Source: Streptococcus gordonii | GTDB taxonomy: Bacteria > Bacillota > Bacilli > Lactobacillales > Streptococcaceae | Reading direction: 5' to 3' | Length of the DNA: 64,000 nucleotides | Assembly (NCBI RefSeq): GCF_001553855.1 | Contig: NZ_LQWV01000012.1 | Coordinates: forward strand, 514,152-578,151 | Shown: piece after piece, positions 7,641 through 16,324 of the stretch | Position numbering within the stretch: the stretch's first letter is position 1 | How the letters are laid out: every line of letters starts with the position of its first letter | Program-made: the position numbers and the translations under genes | The notes under the pieces: generated by a model | Seen by the model: the letters and a program-made list of their open reading frames with translations, nothing else | Told to the model about the DNA's origin: nothing | Databases searched by the model: none

Positions 7641-9833
7641 ATGATGAAAAATTCATTCAAGAACATTTTTAGCTTTGAATTTTGGCAGAAATTCGGTAAA
7701 GCTTTAATGGTGGTCGTTGCGGTTATGCCCGCAGCTGGTCTAATGATTAGTATTGGTAAGTCGCTTCCAATGATTAATCCTAATTTTGGTGTGTTGGTAA
7801 CGACAGGTGGCGTTTTAGAGCAAATTGGTTGGGGTGTTATTGGGAACCTCCACGTACTCTTTGCTCTTGCAATTGGGGGAAGCTGGGCTAAAGAACGTGC
7901 TGGCGGTGCCTTTGCAGCAGGTCTATCTTTTATCCTGATCAACCGTATCACTGGTGTGATGTTTGGTGTTTCTAGTGATATGTTAAAAAATCCAGATGCA
8001 ACTGTTCACACTCTTTTAGGTGGAACAATTAAGGTTTCTGATTACTTTATCAGCGTTCTAGAATCGCCTGCCCTAAACATGGGTGTATTTGTCGGAATTA
8101 TTGCTGGTTTTGTTGGAGCAACTGCTTACAACAAATACTATAACTTCCGTAAATTGCCAGACGCACTTTCATTCTTTAACGGGAAACGCTTTGTTCCATT
8201 TGTTGTAATTTTGCGTTCTGCGATTGTTGCGATTGCACTTTCATTTGTATGGCCAGTTATTCAAACTGGAATCAATAACTTTGGTATTTGGATTGCTAAT
8301 TCTCAAGATACTGCGCCGATTTTTGCACCGTTCTTGTATGGTACTTTGGAACGTCTCTTGCTTCCATTTGGATTGCACCATATGTTGACAATCCCAATGA
8401 ACTATACTGCTCTTGGTGGAACATATGAAGTGTTAACTGGTGCAGCAAAAGGTACACAAGTATTCGGACAAGACCCACTTTGGCTTGCTTGGGTAACTGA
8501 CCTTGTTAACCTTAAAGGTTCAAATATGGCAAGCTACAATCAATTGCTTGAAGCATACCATCCAGCCCGCTTTAAAGTTGGACAAATGATTGGTTCATTT
8601 GGTATTTTGATTGGGGTAGCTGCAGCTATCTACCGCAATGTAGATGCTGACAAGAAGCACAAATATAAAGGTATGATGATTGCGACTGCATTGGCAACCT
8701 TCTTGACAGGGGTTACTGAGCCAATCGAGTACATGTTCATGTTTGTTGCGACTCCGCTTTACTTGATCTACTCACTTGTTCAAGGTGCTGCTTTTGCAAT
8801 GGCAGACATCGTTAACCTTCGTGTACACTCATTCGGTTCTATCGAATTCTTAACTCGTACACCATTGGCAATCAATGCTGGTTTGGGAATGGATATCATT
8901 AACTTTATTTGGGTAACAATCCTCTTTGGAGTTATCATGTACTTCATCGCAAACTTCATGATTAAGAAATTCAACTACGCTACTCCAGGACGTAATGGTA
9001 ACTATGAAACTGCAGATGGATCAGATGAAGCATCTTCAGCAGAAGCTGGCAGTGGCAAGGTTGCAGCAGCATCTCAAGCAGTCAATGTTATCAATCTGCT
9101 GGGTGGTCGTGCTAATATCGTTGACGTAGATGCATGTATGACTCGTCTTCGTGTGACTGTCAAGGATGCTGAAAAAGTTGGAACTGAAGAGCAATGGAAA
9201 GCTGAAGGCGCTATGGGCTTGGTTATGAAAGGTCAAGGTGTTCAGGCTATCTATGGACCAAAAGCTGACGTTCTTAAATCTGATATCCAAGACTTGCTGG
9301 ATTCTGGTGAAGTGATTCCTGAAACTCTTCCTAGCCAAAAAGCAGAATCAGCAGCTACTGAAGTTGCCTACAAAGGTGTGACAGAAGAAGTAGAAACTGT
9401 TGCAGATGGTCAAGTCATCGCAATTGATGATGTTAAAGATCCAGTATTCTCACAAAAGATGATGGGAGATGGATTTGCTGTTGAGCCAGAAAATGGTAAG
9501 ATTTACTCACCTGTTTCAGGTACTGTAACAAGCGTATTCCCTACGAAACATGCTTTAGGTCTTTTGACAGATAATGGTTTAGAAGTGTTGGTTCACATCG
9601 GCTTAGACACTGTCAGCTTAGAAGGTCAACCATTTGAAGTTCATGTTTCAGAAGGTCAAAAGGTTGCTGCAGGTGATCTACTTGTGACTGCTGATTTGGA
9701 AGCTATCAAGGCGGCTGGTCGTGAAACTTCAACTGTTGTTGTCTTCACAAACGCGGCAGCTATCAAGTCTGTGACTGTAGAAAAACTTGGTCAAGCATCT
9801 GCTAAGACAGTTGTTGCTAAGGTTGAATTGTAA
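7641..9833 (+). CDS. ptsG: PTS glucose/maltose-family EIICBA component
   Basis: This 730-residue protein imports and phosphorylates a sugar using HPr-phosphate. EIIC (about 1-440) is the membrane channel. EIIB (about 470-560) carries the phospho-Cys at 499 in DACMTRLRV. EIIA (about 600-725) carries two histidines 15 residues apart, His637 (TKHALG) and His652 (VHIGLDTV), as in the glucose-type EIIA. The ribosome site is AAGGAGG. It is controlled by a perfect cre. Streptococcal members of this family include true glucose and maltose transporters, so the symbol is by family; the downstream EEP gene argues for maltose or another disaccharide. Confidence 0.9.
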   Translation: MMKNSFKNIFSFEFWQKFGKALMVVVAVMPAAGLMISIGKSLPMINPNFGVLVTTGGVLEQIGWGVIGNLHVLFALAIGGSWAKERAGGAFAAGLSFILINRITGVMFGVSSDMLKNPDATVHTLLGGTIKVSDYFISVLESPALNMGVFVGIIAGFVGATAYNKYYNFRKLPDALSFFNGKRFVPFVVILRSAIVAIALSFVWPVIQTGINNFGIWIANSQDTAPIFAPFLYGTLERLLLPFGLHHMLTIPMNYTALGGTYEVLTGAAKGTQVFGQDPLWLAWVTDLVNLKGSNMASYNQLLEAYHPARFKVGQMIGSFGILIGVAAAIYRNVDADKKHKYKGMMIATALATFLTGVTEPIEYMFMFVATPLYLIYSLVQGAAFAMADIVNLRVHSFGSIEFLTRTPLAINAGLGMDIINFIWVTILFGVIMYFIANFMIKKFNYATPGRNGNYETADGSDEASSAEAGSGKVAAASQAVNVINLLGGRANIVDVDACMTRLRVTVKDAEKVGTEEQWKAEGAMGLVMKGQGVQAIYGPKADVLKSDIQDLLDSGEVIPETLPSQKAESAATEVAYKGVTEEVETVADGQVIAIDDVKDPVFSQKMMGDGFAVEPENGKIYSPVSGTVTSVFPTKHALGLLTDNGLEVLVHIGLDTVSLEGQPFEVHVSEGQKVAAGDLLVTADLEAIKAAGRETSTVVVFTNAAAIKSVTVEKLGQASAKTVVAKVEL

Positions 9834-9850
9834 AATAGAAAAGAGAAATC

Positions 9851-10666
9851 ATGGCGAAATTCCTGACATTAAATACTCATAGTTGGATGGAAGAAGAGCA
9901 AGAAACCAAGCTAAATCAGCTTGTAGAACGCATTCTTCAAGAAAAATATGATGTCATTTGCCTGCAGGAAGTCAATCAATTAATGGAGTCTGAACAGGTT
10001 GTTCAGGCTCCTTTCTATCAGGCTGTTGAAGGAGCGATTTCGATTCATCAGGATCACTTTGCCCTTTGTCTAGTAAAAAAATTGGCAAAAGCAGGACTGG
10101 ACTATCATTGGTCTTGGGCTTATAATCATATCGGTTTTGACATTTACAATGAAGGTGTGGCAATCTTGTCCAGAAAACCGATAGCTCCTAAAGAAATTTT
10201 GGTCTCAGAAGAGAATGATCCTAGGGATTACCACACTCGCAAGGTCTTGTTAGTGGAGACTGAGGTAGAGGGTCAATTGATGACCATCGCCTCTTGCCAT
10301 CTATCTTGGTGGGACAAGGGCTTCCAAGGGGAGTGGTCAAAGCTTGAAGAAGAGCTTCTCAAGGTCAAAACTCCTCTGGTCCTCATGGGTGACTTTAATA
10401 ATCCTGTCGATTACGAAGGATATCAGCATATTTTAAAGAGCCCACTCAAATTGCAGGATAGTCATAAGGTTGCTCAAAAGATTAGTGGTAGGGCAACAGT
10501 TGAAGGCGAAATTGCTGGCTGGGATGGCAACCAAGACGCTCTGAAGATTGATTATATCTTTACCAGCCAAGGTATCCAAATTGAAAGCTCTGCTGTGGTC
10601 TTTGACGGAAAGGAAACCCCTGTTGTCAGTGATCATTTCGGTTTAGAAGTAGAAGCAAAATTTTAG
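9851..10666 (+). CDS. EEP-family metal-dependent hydrolase (possible sugar-phosphate phosphatase)
   Basis: This 271-residue protein has the endonuclease/exonuclease/phosphatase fold. Visible motifs: LTLNTHSW at the N-terminus, CLQEVNQ (metal-binding Glu), SCHLSWWDKG, MGDFNNP, and the C-terminal SDHFG with the catalytic Asp-His pair. It starts 17 bp after the PTS gene with no promoter between, so the two are co-transcribed. Enterococcal and lactobacillar MapP, an EEP-family maltose 6'-phosphate phosphatase, is likewise coupled to a PTS maltose transporter. A similar role is my inference; a nuclease role is less likely from context. Confidence 0.75.
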   Translation: MAKFLTLNTHSWMEEEQETKLNQLVERILQEKYDVICLQEVNQLMESEQVVQAPFYQAVEGAISIHQDHFALCLVKKLAKAGLDYHWSWAYNHIGFDIYNEGVAILSRKPIAPKEILVSEENDPRDYHTRKVLLVETEVEGQLMTIASCHLSWWDKGFQGEWSKLEEELLKVKTPLVLMGDFNNPVDYEGYQHILKSPLKLQDSHKVAQKISGRATVEGEIAGWDGNQDALKIDYIFTSQGIQIESSAVVFDGKETPVVSDHFGLEVEAKF

Positions 10667-10673
10667 AAAAAAA

Positions 10674-10757
10674 TAGTTCCAAGTTAAATGAACTGTACTA
10701 GCGAGGTTAGTTTAAAAACCTAACTTTCGAGCCTCAGTTCAACTTGGAACTTTTTTG
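10674..10757 (+). terminator. Large branched terminator of the PTS operon
   Basis: An 11-bp perfect outer stem (AGTTCCAAGTT / AACTTGGAACT) is extended by GAACTG / CAGTTC and encloses an inner hairpin around GGTTAG...CTAAC, ending in TTTTTT. At 84 bp it is unusually long for a terminator. Confidence 0.75.
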
Positions 10758-10808
10758 TATAAGAGAATATCTTCTTGGGAGAAATTATCAAATTTTTTTA
10801 AATTACTA

Positions 10809-11225
10809 TTACTCAAAAAGTTCACCCCCAATACGTAAAGGACTACCAATTCCAATAGAATTAATTAGAATTTTTCCATCTTCAATTCTAATAATAACAC
10901 TCCAGCTTGATTTTTCTATATTATTAAAGCCTCCATAAACCTGAACAATATCGCCTCCACCTTGAGGTGTTCCATTCCCTATCTGATCCCATTGTGTTTG
11001 ATCCCAATCAATTTGAACAGTTTCTATCTTTGGATTCAAAGATTTAATATAATCCTCAATATCCTTTTTATGCTTCTTCAAATAAGCCAACTGTTTTTCT
11101 TTGGTGTTTTGATATTTCTGTTGAGGGATTCCACCAAATAAGTCTTTATTTTGAACTACCACAATTGTTCCTCCTATGATAAGAGTTGATGCGATTGCAA
11201 GGACGAGCATTTTTCTTTTTTTCAT
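10809..11225 (-). CDS. Hypothetical membrane-anchored or secreted protein
   Basis: This 138-residue protein starts with Lys/Arg residues and a hydrophobic helix (about 6-25), either a signal anchor or an uncleaved signal peptide without a lipobox Cys. The rest is hydrophilic and would lie outside the cell, with a Lys-rich segment (KEKQLAYLKKHKKDIEDYIKS) followed by a Gly-rich, probably beta-rich part (residues 80-135). I do not recognise the family. The ribosome site is weak (TAGGTAAACAACA). It is transcribed alone, opposite to its neighbours, from the promoter at 11259-11267. Confidence 0.7.
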   Translation of the reverse strand: MKKRKMLVLAIASTLIIGGTIVVVQNKDLFGGIPQQKYQNTKEKQLAYLKKHKKDIEDYIKSLNPKIETVQIDWDQTQWDQIGNGTPQGGGDIVQVYGGFNNIEKSSWSVIIRIEDGKILINSIGIGSPLRIGGELFE

Positions 11226-11258
11226 TGTTGTTTACCTACACTAAGAGAGTTTTCTAGC

Positions 11259-11267
11259 ATTATAACA
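11259..11267 (-). promoter_or_regulatory. Extended -10 promoter of the hypothetical gene
   Basis: Minus strand TGTTATAAT, 34 bp before the start codon. Confidence 0.6.
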
Positions 11268-11366
11268 CAAGAGGATTCTTTTTTTAGTATGAAATGTAGG
11301 AGAAATACTTTTAATAGTTCTGTGTACTGATTTAGATTTGCCTTGCTTTTGTTATGGGCAAAATTA

Positions 11367-11375
11367 TGGTAAAAT
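11367..11375 (+). promoter_or_regulatory. Extended -10 promoter of nrdR-dnaB-dnaI
   Basis: TGGTAAAAT, 30 bp before the nrdR start; a weak TTTGTT lies 16-17 bp upstream. Confidence 0.6.
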
Positions 11376-11404
11376 AGAGTATTAAGATTTGAGGAGGAAA
11401 TCGT

Positions 11405-11878
11405 ATGCGTTGTCCAAAATGTGGCGGGAGCAAATCCAGTGTTATAGATAGCCGTCAAGCTGAGGATGGAAATACTATTCGTCGCCGTCGTGAATGCGAA
11501 GATTGCCAGCATCGATTTACAACTTATGAACGGGTAGAAGAAAGAACCCTAGTCGTTGTCAAAAAAGATGGGACTAGGGAGCAATTTTCAAGAGACAAGA
11601 TTTTTAATGGTATTATTCGCTCAGCTCAGAAGCGTCCGGTTTCAAGTGATGAGATTGAAGCTTTGGTCAATCGCATTGAGCAGAAAGTACGAAGTAGCAG
11701 TGATAATGAAATTAGCAGTGACTTTATCGGGAATCTTGTTATGGATGAACTAGCTGAATTGGATGAGATTACCTATGTTCGCTTTGCCAGTGTTTATCGT
11801 AGTTTTAAAGATGTTGGTGAATTAGAAAGTCTGCTCCAGCAAATTACTAAGGGTGTAAAAAAGAAGAGAGAAGAATAG
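11405..11878 (+). CDS. nrdR: Transcriptional repressor NrdR
   Basis: The protein has 157 residues. An N-terminal zinc ribbon (CPKC at 3-6, CEDC at 31-34) is followed by an ATP-cone domain (about 49-139), the complete NrdR layout. NrdR senses ATP/dATP and represses ribonucleotide reductase genes by binding paired NrdR boxes. Those target genes are not in the window. The ribosome site is GAGGAGG. Its stop codon is immediately followed by the dnaB start, so dNTP supply control is transcribed together with replication-initiation genes. Confidence 0.96.
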   Translation: MRCPKCGGSKSSVIDSRQAEDGNTIRRRRECEDCQHRFTTYERVEERTLVVVKKDGTREQFSRDKIFNGIIRSAQKRPVSSDEIEALVNRIEQKVRSSSDNEISSDFIGNLVMDELAELDEITYVRFASVYRSFKDVGELESLLQQITKGVKKKREE

Positions 11879-13033
11879 ATGAGGCCAAACGATCAGTTTT
11901 CTTATATGAAAAACAATCTGGTTAGTCAAGATACAAACAATCTGATCCGTCTTTATCTGCCGATTATTGGTCGAGAAGCAGTCAGTCTCTATCTGTACTG
12001 TCTGGCTTTTTGGGATGACGGTCATCAGGCCTATACTTTTGGCCATATTCTGAATCATCTGAATATGGGAATGGAGGTCTTAAAGGCGAGCTTTGAACGC
12101 TTAAGTGCTATGAACTTGCTAGAACTCTACCAAGCAGAGTCGACTTATCAGATTAAACTTTTCAGTTTGCTTTCGGCGGATGAATTTTTCCAGCATCACG
12201 TTTACAAACGACTTTTAGAAAAGAAAATTGGTGAAACGGCTGTTGAAGCCTTAATGGGAAGTCAGCCTCAGGGTCAGCCTTTGGCCAAAAAATTATCGAC
12301 AGTCTTTGATGTGGAAGATGAAGTCGGAGTGATTAAGAAGAAGCAAGCAGACTTTGATCTGACTAACTTTAAGCGAAGAATGGCTCAGGAAAATTTACGT
12401 TTTGCTGATGAAAAAGAAGATTTACTAGATTTGTTTGCCATTGCTGAGCAACAAAATTGGACCTGGTATGAAACCTATGTCTTGGCTAGAGAAACCGCGA
12501 TTTCACATGTTATTTCTGTCGAGCGTATGAAGCAAAAATTGGCTCAAAAACGTGTCAATGAGAAATTCACCCAGGATGAACAAATCATAATCCACGCCGC
12601 TAAGAGTAAGGTGCCGATGCTTTTCTTAGCAGAGCTTAAAAAAAAGCGTCAGGCAACAATTACCCAATCAGAAAGACAGCTTTTATTGGACTTAGCTAAG
12701 TTAGGTCTTTTAGATGAGGTCATCAATATAGTTTTACTTCTGACTTTAAATAAGGTTGATTCAGCCAATCTGAATGAGAAGTACGCTCTAAAAGTCGCCA
12801 ATGATTTTGCCTATCAAAAGGTGACTAGTGCTGAGGAAGCTGTTCTGAAAATCCGCGAGCGCAACCAGCAAAGTCAGAGTAGACCAGTTAAATCTAGCCA
12901 GAAAGTTGCTAAAAGCAATGTTCCTGAATGGAGCCAGCCAGATTATAAAAATGAAACAAGTGCAGAGAAGCAAGCTGAGCTTGAAGAGCAAAAACGCCGC
13001 TTGCTTGCTAAGATAGAACAAGGAGGTGACTAG
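11879..13033 (+). CDS. dnaB: Replication initiation and membrane attachment protein DnaB
   Basis: This is the Gram-positive DnaB (384 residues), not the replicative helicase. It helps load the helicase at oriC and restarting forks together with DnaD and DnaI. The N-terminal region (LIRLYLPIIGREAVSLYLYC) and the C-terminal DnaB/DnaD-type helical domain (about 170-330) are recognisable, followed by a basic, Gln/Lys-rich tail. It starts directly after the nrdR stop and is followed by dnaI with no gap. Confidence 0.92.
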   Translation: MRPNDQFSYMKNNLVSQDTNNLIRLYLPIIGREAVSLYLYCLAFWDDGHQAYTFGHILNHLNMGMEVLKASFERLSAMNLLELYQAESTYQIKLFSLLSADEFFQHHVYKRLLEKKIGETAVEALMGSQPQGQPLAKKLSTVFDVEDEVGVIKKKQADFDLTNFKRRMAQENLRFADEKEDLLDLFAIAEQQNWTWYETYVLARETAISHVISVERMKQKLAQKRVNEKFTQDEQIIIHAAKSKVPMLFLAELKKKRQATITQSERQLLLDLAKLGLLDEVINIVLLLTLNKVDSANLNEKYALKVANDFAYQKVTSAEEAVLKIRERNQQSQSRPVKSSQKVAKSNVPEWSQPDYKNETSAEKQAELEEQKRRLLAKIEQGGD

Positions 13034-13933
13034 ATGGAAAAGATTGGAGAGACCCTTTCGCATAAAAATCCTGCTCGTCAATTCAACTATGAGGAGTTAG
13101 TCCGTCAAATCGTAGAAGATCCTGATGTGGCAGCATTTATTAAGCAAGAAAAACTCAGTCAATCTGAAATTTCCCGTAGCATCTCGAAGTTTAATCAGTA
13201 CATCAGTGAGCGGAATCGATTTTTGCTGGGAGATGAAGCCTATATTGCCAAAGGCTATAAGCCAATTTTGATAAAAAATGCAGGCTATGCGGATGTTTCC
13301 TATGAGGAGACAGCTGAGCTAGTCGAGCAGCAAAAGAATGAAGCGATTAAGAGTAGACTAAACCTGATCAATCTGCCAAGTAGCCTCAAGGAAGCTAGTC
13401 TGGCACAGGTAGATCTCGATGATGTTGGTCGCTATAAAGCTTTTGAACTGTTGACCAACTTTGTTGCTGAGTTTCCTCATTATCAGAAGGCTGTTTATCT
13501 TTACGGAGATTTTGGGGTCGGCAAGAGCTACATGATGGCTGCTCTGGCGCATGATTTGTCAGAAAAGCGCAGTGTTTCAACGACTTTGCTCCATTACCCA
13601 AGCTTTGTTTTGGATGTTAAGAATGCGATCAGTTCCGGCTTGGTCAAGGAGAAGATTGACCAGGTCAAGACAGCTCAAGTGCTGATTTTGGACGATATCG
13701 GTGCAGAACAGTCTAGCCCCTGGATGCGTGATGAGATCTTGCAGGTCATTCTACAGCACCGCATGCAGGAAAATCTGCCAACTTTCTTTACTTCTAACTT
13801 TAGTTTTGCGGATTTGGAGCGTCACTTTGCCAGCTCTAAGAATGGCGATGAGACTTGGCAGGCCAAGCGGGTTATGGAGCGGATTAAGTTTCTGGCTCAG
13901 GAGGTACGCCTAGAAGGAGAGAACCGCCGATGA
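13034..13933 (+). CDS. dnaI: Primosomal helicase loader DnaI
   Basis: This 299-residue AAA+ ATPase loads the DnaC-type replicative helicase. Residues 1-130 form the helicase-interaction region. Walker A is GDFGVGKSYM (about 158-167) and Walker B is LILDDIGAEQ (about 218-227). The ribosome site AGGAGGTGA lies at the end of dnaB. The last four bases overlap the next gene (ATGA). Confidence 0.94.
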   Translation: MEKIGETLSHKNPARQFNYEELVRQIVEDPDVAAFIKQEKLSQSEISRSISKFNQYISERNRFLLGDEAYIAKGYKPILIKNAGYADVSYEETAELVEQQKNEAIKSRLNLINLPSSLKEASLAQVDLDDVGRYKAFELLTNFVAEFPHYQKAVYLYGDFGVGKSYMMAALAHDLSEKRSVSTTLLHYPSFVLDVKNAISSGLVKEKIDQVKTAQVLILDDIGAEQSSPWMRDEILQVILQHRMQENLPTFFTSNFSFADLERHFASSKNGDETWQAKRVMERIKFLAQEVRLEGENRR

Positions 13934-14646
13934 ATGAAACAATTAACTTGATGAAGGCTCACACGTCTGTTCGCCGCTTTACGGAGGAGCAGATTTCGGA
14001 TCAGGAATTACGTGCCATCATTGATGCGGGGCGGGCTGCTTCCAGTTGGAAGAATTTCCAGTCTTATTCTATCATTGTGGTGCGAAGCAAAGAAAAAAAA
14101 GAAGCCCTCTTTGACTTGGTGCCCCAAGAAGCCATTCGGCAGTCTTCGGCTTTCCTGCTTTTTGTTGGCGACCTCAATCGAGCTCAAAAGGGTGTTTGCT
14201 TGCATACGGAGAAATTTTACCCTGAGGGGACAGAGAATCTCCTGATTAGCTCAGTAGATGCTGCTTTGGCAGGGCAAAATACTCTCTTAGCAGCTGAAAG
14301 TTTGGGTTATGGCGGAGTAATCATTGGGCTGGTTCGTTATGCTTCCAGTCAAATAGCGGAGCTTTTTAAGTTACCAGACTACACTTATCCAGTCTTTGGG
14401 ATAGCTCTGGGAACTCCCAACCAGAACCATGCAGTCAAGCCACGTCTGCCTTATGAAGCAGTGGTCTTTGAGGAAGAATATCGTGAACAGGATCGTTCAA
14501 CTATCCAAGCCTATGACCGCGTGCAGACTGAATATGCAGGTGAGCGAGCTAAGGAAACTTGGAGTCAGCGTCTAGCTGCTCAATTTGGTCAGGAGCCTAA
14601 TCAAGCTATCGATCAACTATTCAAAGAAAAGAAATTAAAAAAATAG
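13930..14646 (+). CDS. NADPH-dependent nitroreductase family oxidoreductase
   Basis: This 238-residue flavoprotein is of the NfrA/FRP type. The N-terminal LMKAHTSVRRFTEEQISD and GRAASSWKNFQSYSIIVV segments form the FMN-binding site, and ESLGYGGVIIGLVR is the usual second signature. Members reduce nitro compounds, flavins or quinones with NADPH; the natural substrate is unknown. It overlaps dnaI by four bases, so it rides on the replication operon. The coding region contains a run of eight A's (14093-14100), but the frame is intact. Confidence 0.85.
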   Translation: MNETINLMKAHTSVRRFTEEQISDQELRAIIDAGRAASSWKNFQSYSIIVVRSKEKKEALFDLVPQEAIRQSSAFLLFVGDLNRAQKGVCLHTEKFYPEGTENLLISSVDAALAGQNTLLAAESLGYGGVIIGLVRYASSQIAELFKLPDYTYPVFGIALGTPNQNHAVKPRLPYEAVVFEEEYREQDRSTIQAYDRVQTEYAGERAKETWSQRLAAQFGQEPNQAIDQLFKEKKLKK

Positions 14647-14668
14647 GACGGAGTTTGGCTCTGTCCTA
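14644..14668 (+). other. Intergenic hairpin before der
   Basis: TAGGACGGAG and CTCTGTCCTA pair around TTTGG. No T-run follows, so it is more likely an mRNA-stabilising or processing hairpin than a terminator. Confidence 0.5.
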
Positions 14669-14688
14669 AAGAATGAAAGAGGAAAAAC

Positions 14689-15999
14689 ATGGCCTTACCA
14701 ACTATTGCCATTGTCGGCCGTCCCAATGTCGGCAAGTCAACGCTCTTCAATCGGATTGCCGGTGAGCGAATTTCCATTGTGGAGGATGTCGAAGGAGTGA
14801 CCCGCGACCGAATCTATGCGACAGCAGACTGGCTTAACCGCAAGTTTAGTATTATTGACACGGGCGGAATCGACGATGTTGACGCGCCGTTTATGGAGCA
14901 AATCAAACACCAGGCTGAGATCGCCATGGACGAAGCAGATGTCATCGTTTTTGTCGTATCTGGCAAGGAAGGTATCACGGATGCGGATGAGTATGTGGCT
15001 CGCATGCTCTACAAGACCCATAAGCCGATTATCCTAGCAGTCAATAAGGTGGATAATCCCGAAATGCGCAATGAGATTTTTGATTTCTATGCGCTGGGCT
15101 TGGGTGATCCATTCCCAGTTTCCTCAGTCCACGGGATTGGTACAGGGGATGTTCTTGACGCTATTGTTGAAAACCTGCCAAATGAAGAAGTGGCTGAAAA
15201 TCCTGATATGATTAAGTTTAGCTTGATTGGCCGTCCCAATGTTGGCAAGTCTAGCTTGATCAATGCCATCCTGGGTGAGGATAGGGTTATTGCCAGTCCT
15301 GTTGCCGGTACTACGCGTGACGCCATTGATACGGTCTTTACGGACAGTGAAGGTCAGGAATTTACCATGATCGACACGGCTGGTATGCGCAAGTCAGGCA
15401 AGGTCTATGAAAATACGGAGAAATACTCTGTCATGCGGGCTATGCGGGCCATTGATCGTTCAGATGTCGTTCTGATGGTGCTGAATGCCGAAGAAGGAAT
15501 TCGTGAGTACGACAAGCGAATCGCTGGCTTTGCCCATGAAGCAGGTAAAGGAATGATCATCGTTGTCAATAAGTGGGATACGCTAGAAAAAGACAACCAT
15601 ACTATGAAAAACTGGGAAGAGGATATTCGTGAGCAGTTCCAGTACTTGTCTTATGCCCCGATTATCTTTGTCTCTGCCTTGACCAAGCAGCGTCTCCATA
15701 AGCTGCCGGATATGATTAAGCAAATCAGTCAGAGTCAGAATACCCGTATTCCGTCAGCGGTGCTCAATGATGTCATCATGGATGCCATTGCGATTAATCC
15801 GACGCCAACTGACAAGGGCAAACGTCTCAAGATTTTCTATGCGACTCAAGTAGCTACTAAACCGCCAACCTTTGTCATCTTTGTCAACGAAGAAGAGCTC
15901 ATGCACTTCTCTTACCTGCGTTTCCTGGAAAATCAAATCCGCAAGGCCTTTGTCTTTGAAGGAACCCCGATTCACTTAATTGCAAGGAAGCGGAAGTAG
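14689..15999 (+). CDS. der: Ribosome biogenesis GTPase Der (EngA)
   Basis: This 436-residue protein has tandem GTPase domains and is needed for 50S subunit maturation. The first P-loop is GRPNVGKS at 10-17 and the second is GRPNVGKS at 181-188; each domain also has its DTAG/DTGG (G3) and NKVD/NKWD (G4) motifs. The C-terminal KH-like domain follows from about 355. The ribosome site is AGAGGAAA. GC content by eye is higher here and in the two genes before than in most of the window. Confidence 0.97.
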   Translation: MALPTIAIVGRPNVGKSTLFNRIAGERISIVEDVEGVTRDRIYATADWLNRKFSIIDTGGIDDVDAPFMEQIKHQAEIAMDEADVIVFVVSGKEGITDADEYVARMLYKTHKPIILAVNKVDNPEMRNEIFDFYALGLGDPFPVSSVHGIGTGDVLDAIVENLPNEEVAENPDMIKFSLIGRPNVGKSSLINAILGEDRVIASPVAGTTRDAIDTVFTDSEGQEFTMIDTAGMRKSGKVYENTEKYSVMRAMRAIDRSDVVLMVLNAEEGIREYDKRIAGFAHEAGKGMIIVVNKWDTLEKDNHTMKNWEEDIREQFQYLSYAPIIFVSALTKQRLHKLPDMIKQISQSQNTRIPSAVLNDVIMDAIAINPTPTDKGKRLKIFYATQVATKPPTFVIFVNEEELMHFSYLRFLENQIRKAFVFEGTPIHLIARKRK

Positions 16000-16020
16000 A
16001 GACAGATTTCCTCTAGTTTA

Positions 16021-16253
16021 ATGGTTCATGGCTTTTTTGGTAGAACATTAATTTCGACCCTTACATTTTTTTGGGTGTCTGAGTTTCAAAGAAATTATTT
16101 TACTGACCAAGCTATGAAGGCTTTCGAGAAATAATATTTTGAATAGAGTCATTGGATCTTGCCGTTATTTATCAAGGTTTAGACTACCAAATAAGCAAAA
16201 ATGAGAATCAAGAATCCGGTTTGGCTATTACTTATCTCAAACAAAAGAAGTAA
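16021..16253 (+). pseudogene. Probable decayed gene remnant
   Basis: The 325-bp gap after der contains two open fragments in different frames. The first runs from ATG 16021 to TAA 16134 (37 codons, including SEFQRNYFTDQAMKAFEK). The second runs from 16143 to a TAA at 16251 (36 codons, including LDLAVIYQGLDYQISK). The second ends exactly at a good terminator. Protein-like composition plus a terminator at the stop suggests the end of a gene that lost its reading frame. I do not recognise the parent family, and it may simply be non-coding. Confidence 0.35.
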
Positions 16254-16274
16254 GCAAAAAGGCTTACTTTTTTC
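16248..16274 (+). terminator. Terminator at the end of the remnant
   Basis: AAGTAAGC pairs with GCTTACTT around AAAAAG, followed by TTTT. Confidence 0.75.
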
Positions 16275-16289
16275 TTTGTCTGCAATCTA

Positions 16290-16298
16290 TGTTATAAT
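16290..16298 (+). promoter_or_regulatory. Extended -10 promoter of the SNF2 gene
   Basis: TGTTATAAT, 27 bp before the chosen start. Confidence 0.65.
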
Positions 16299-16324
16299 GG
16301 AGAGATAAGTATAAGGTGGTAAGT

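Noticed and set aside
14093..14100. Run of eight A's in the nitroreductase gene as a phase-variation switch
   Set aside because: The frame is intact, similar A8 runs occur in dnaB (12640-12647), and short A runs are common in AT-rich genes; there is no evidence of switching.
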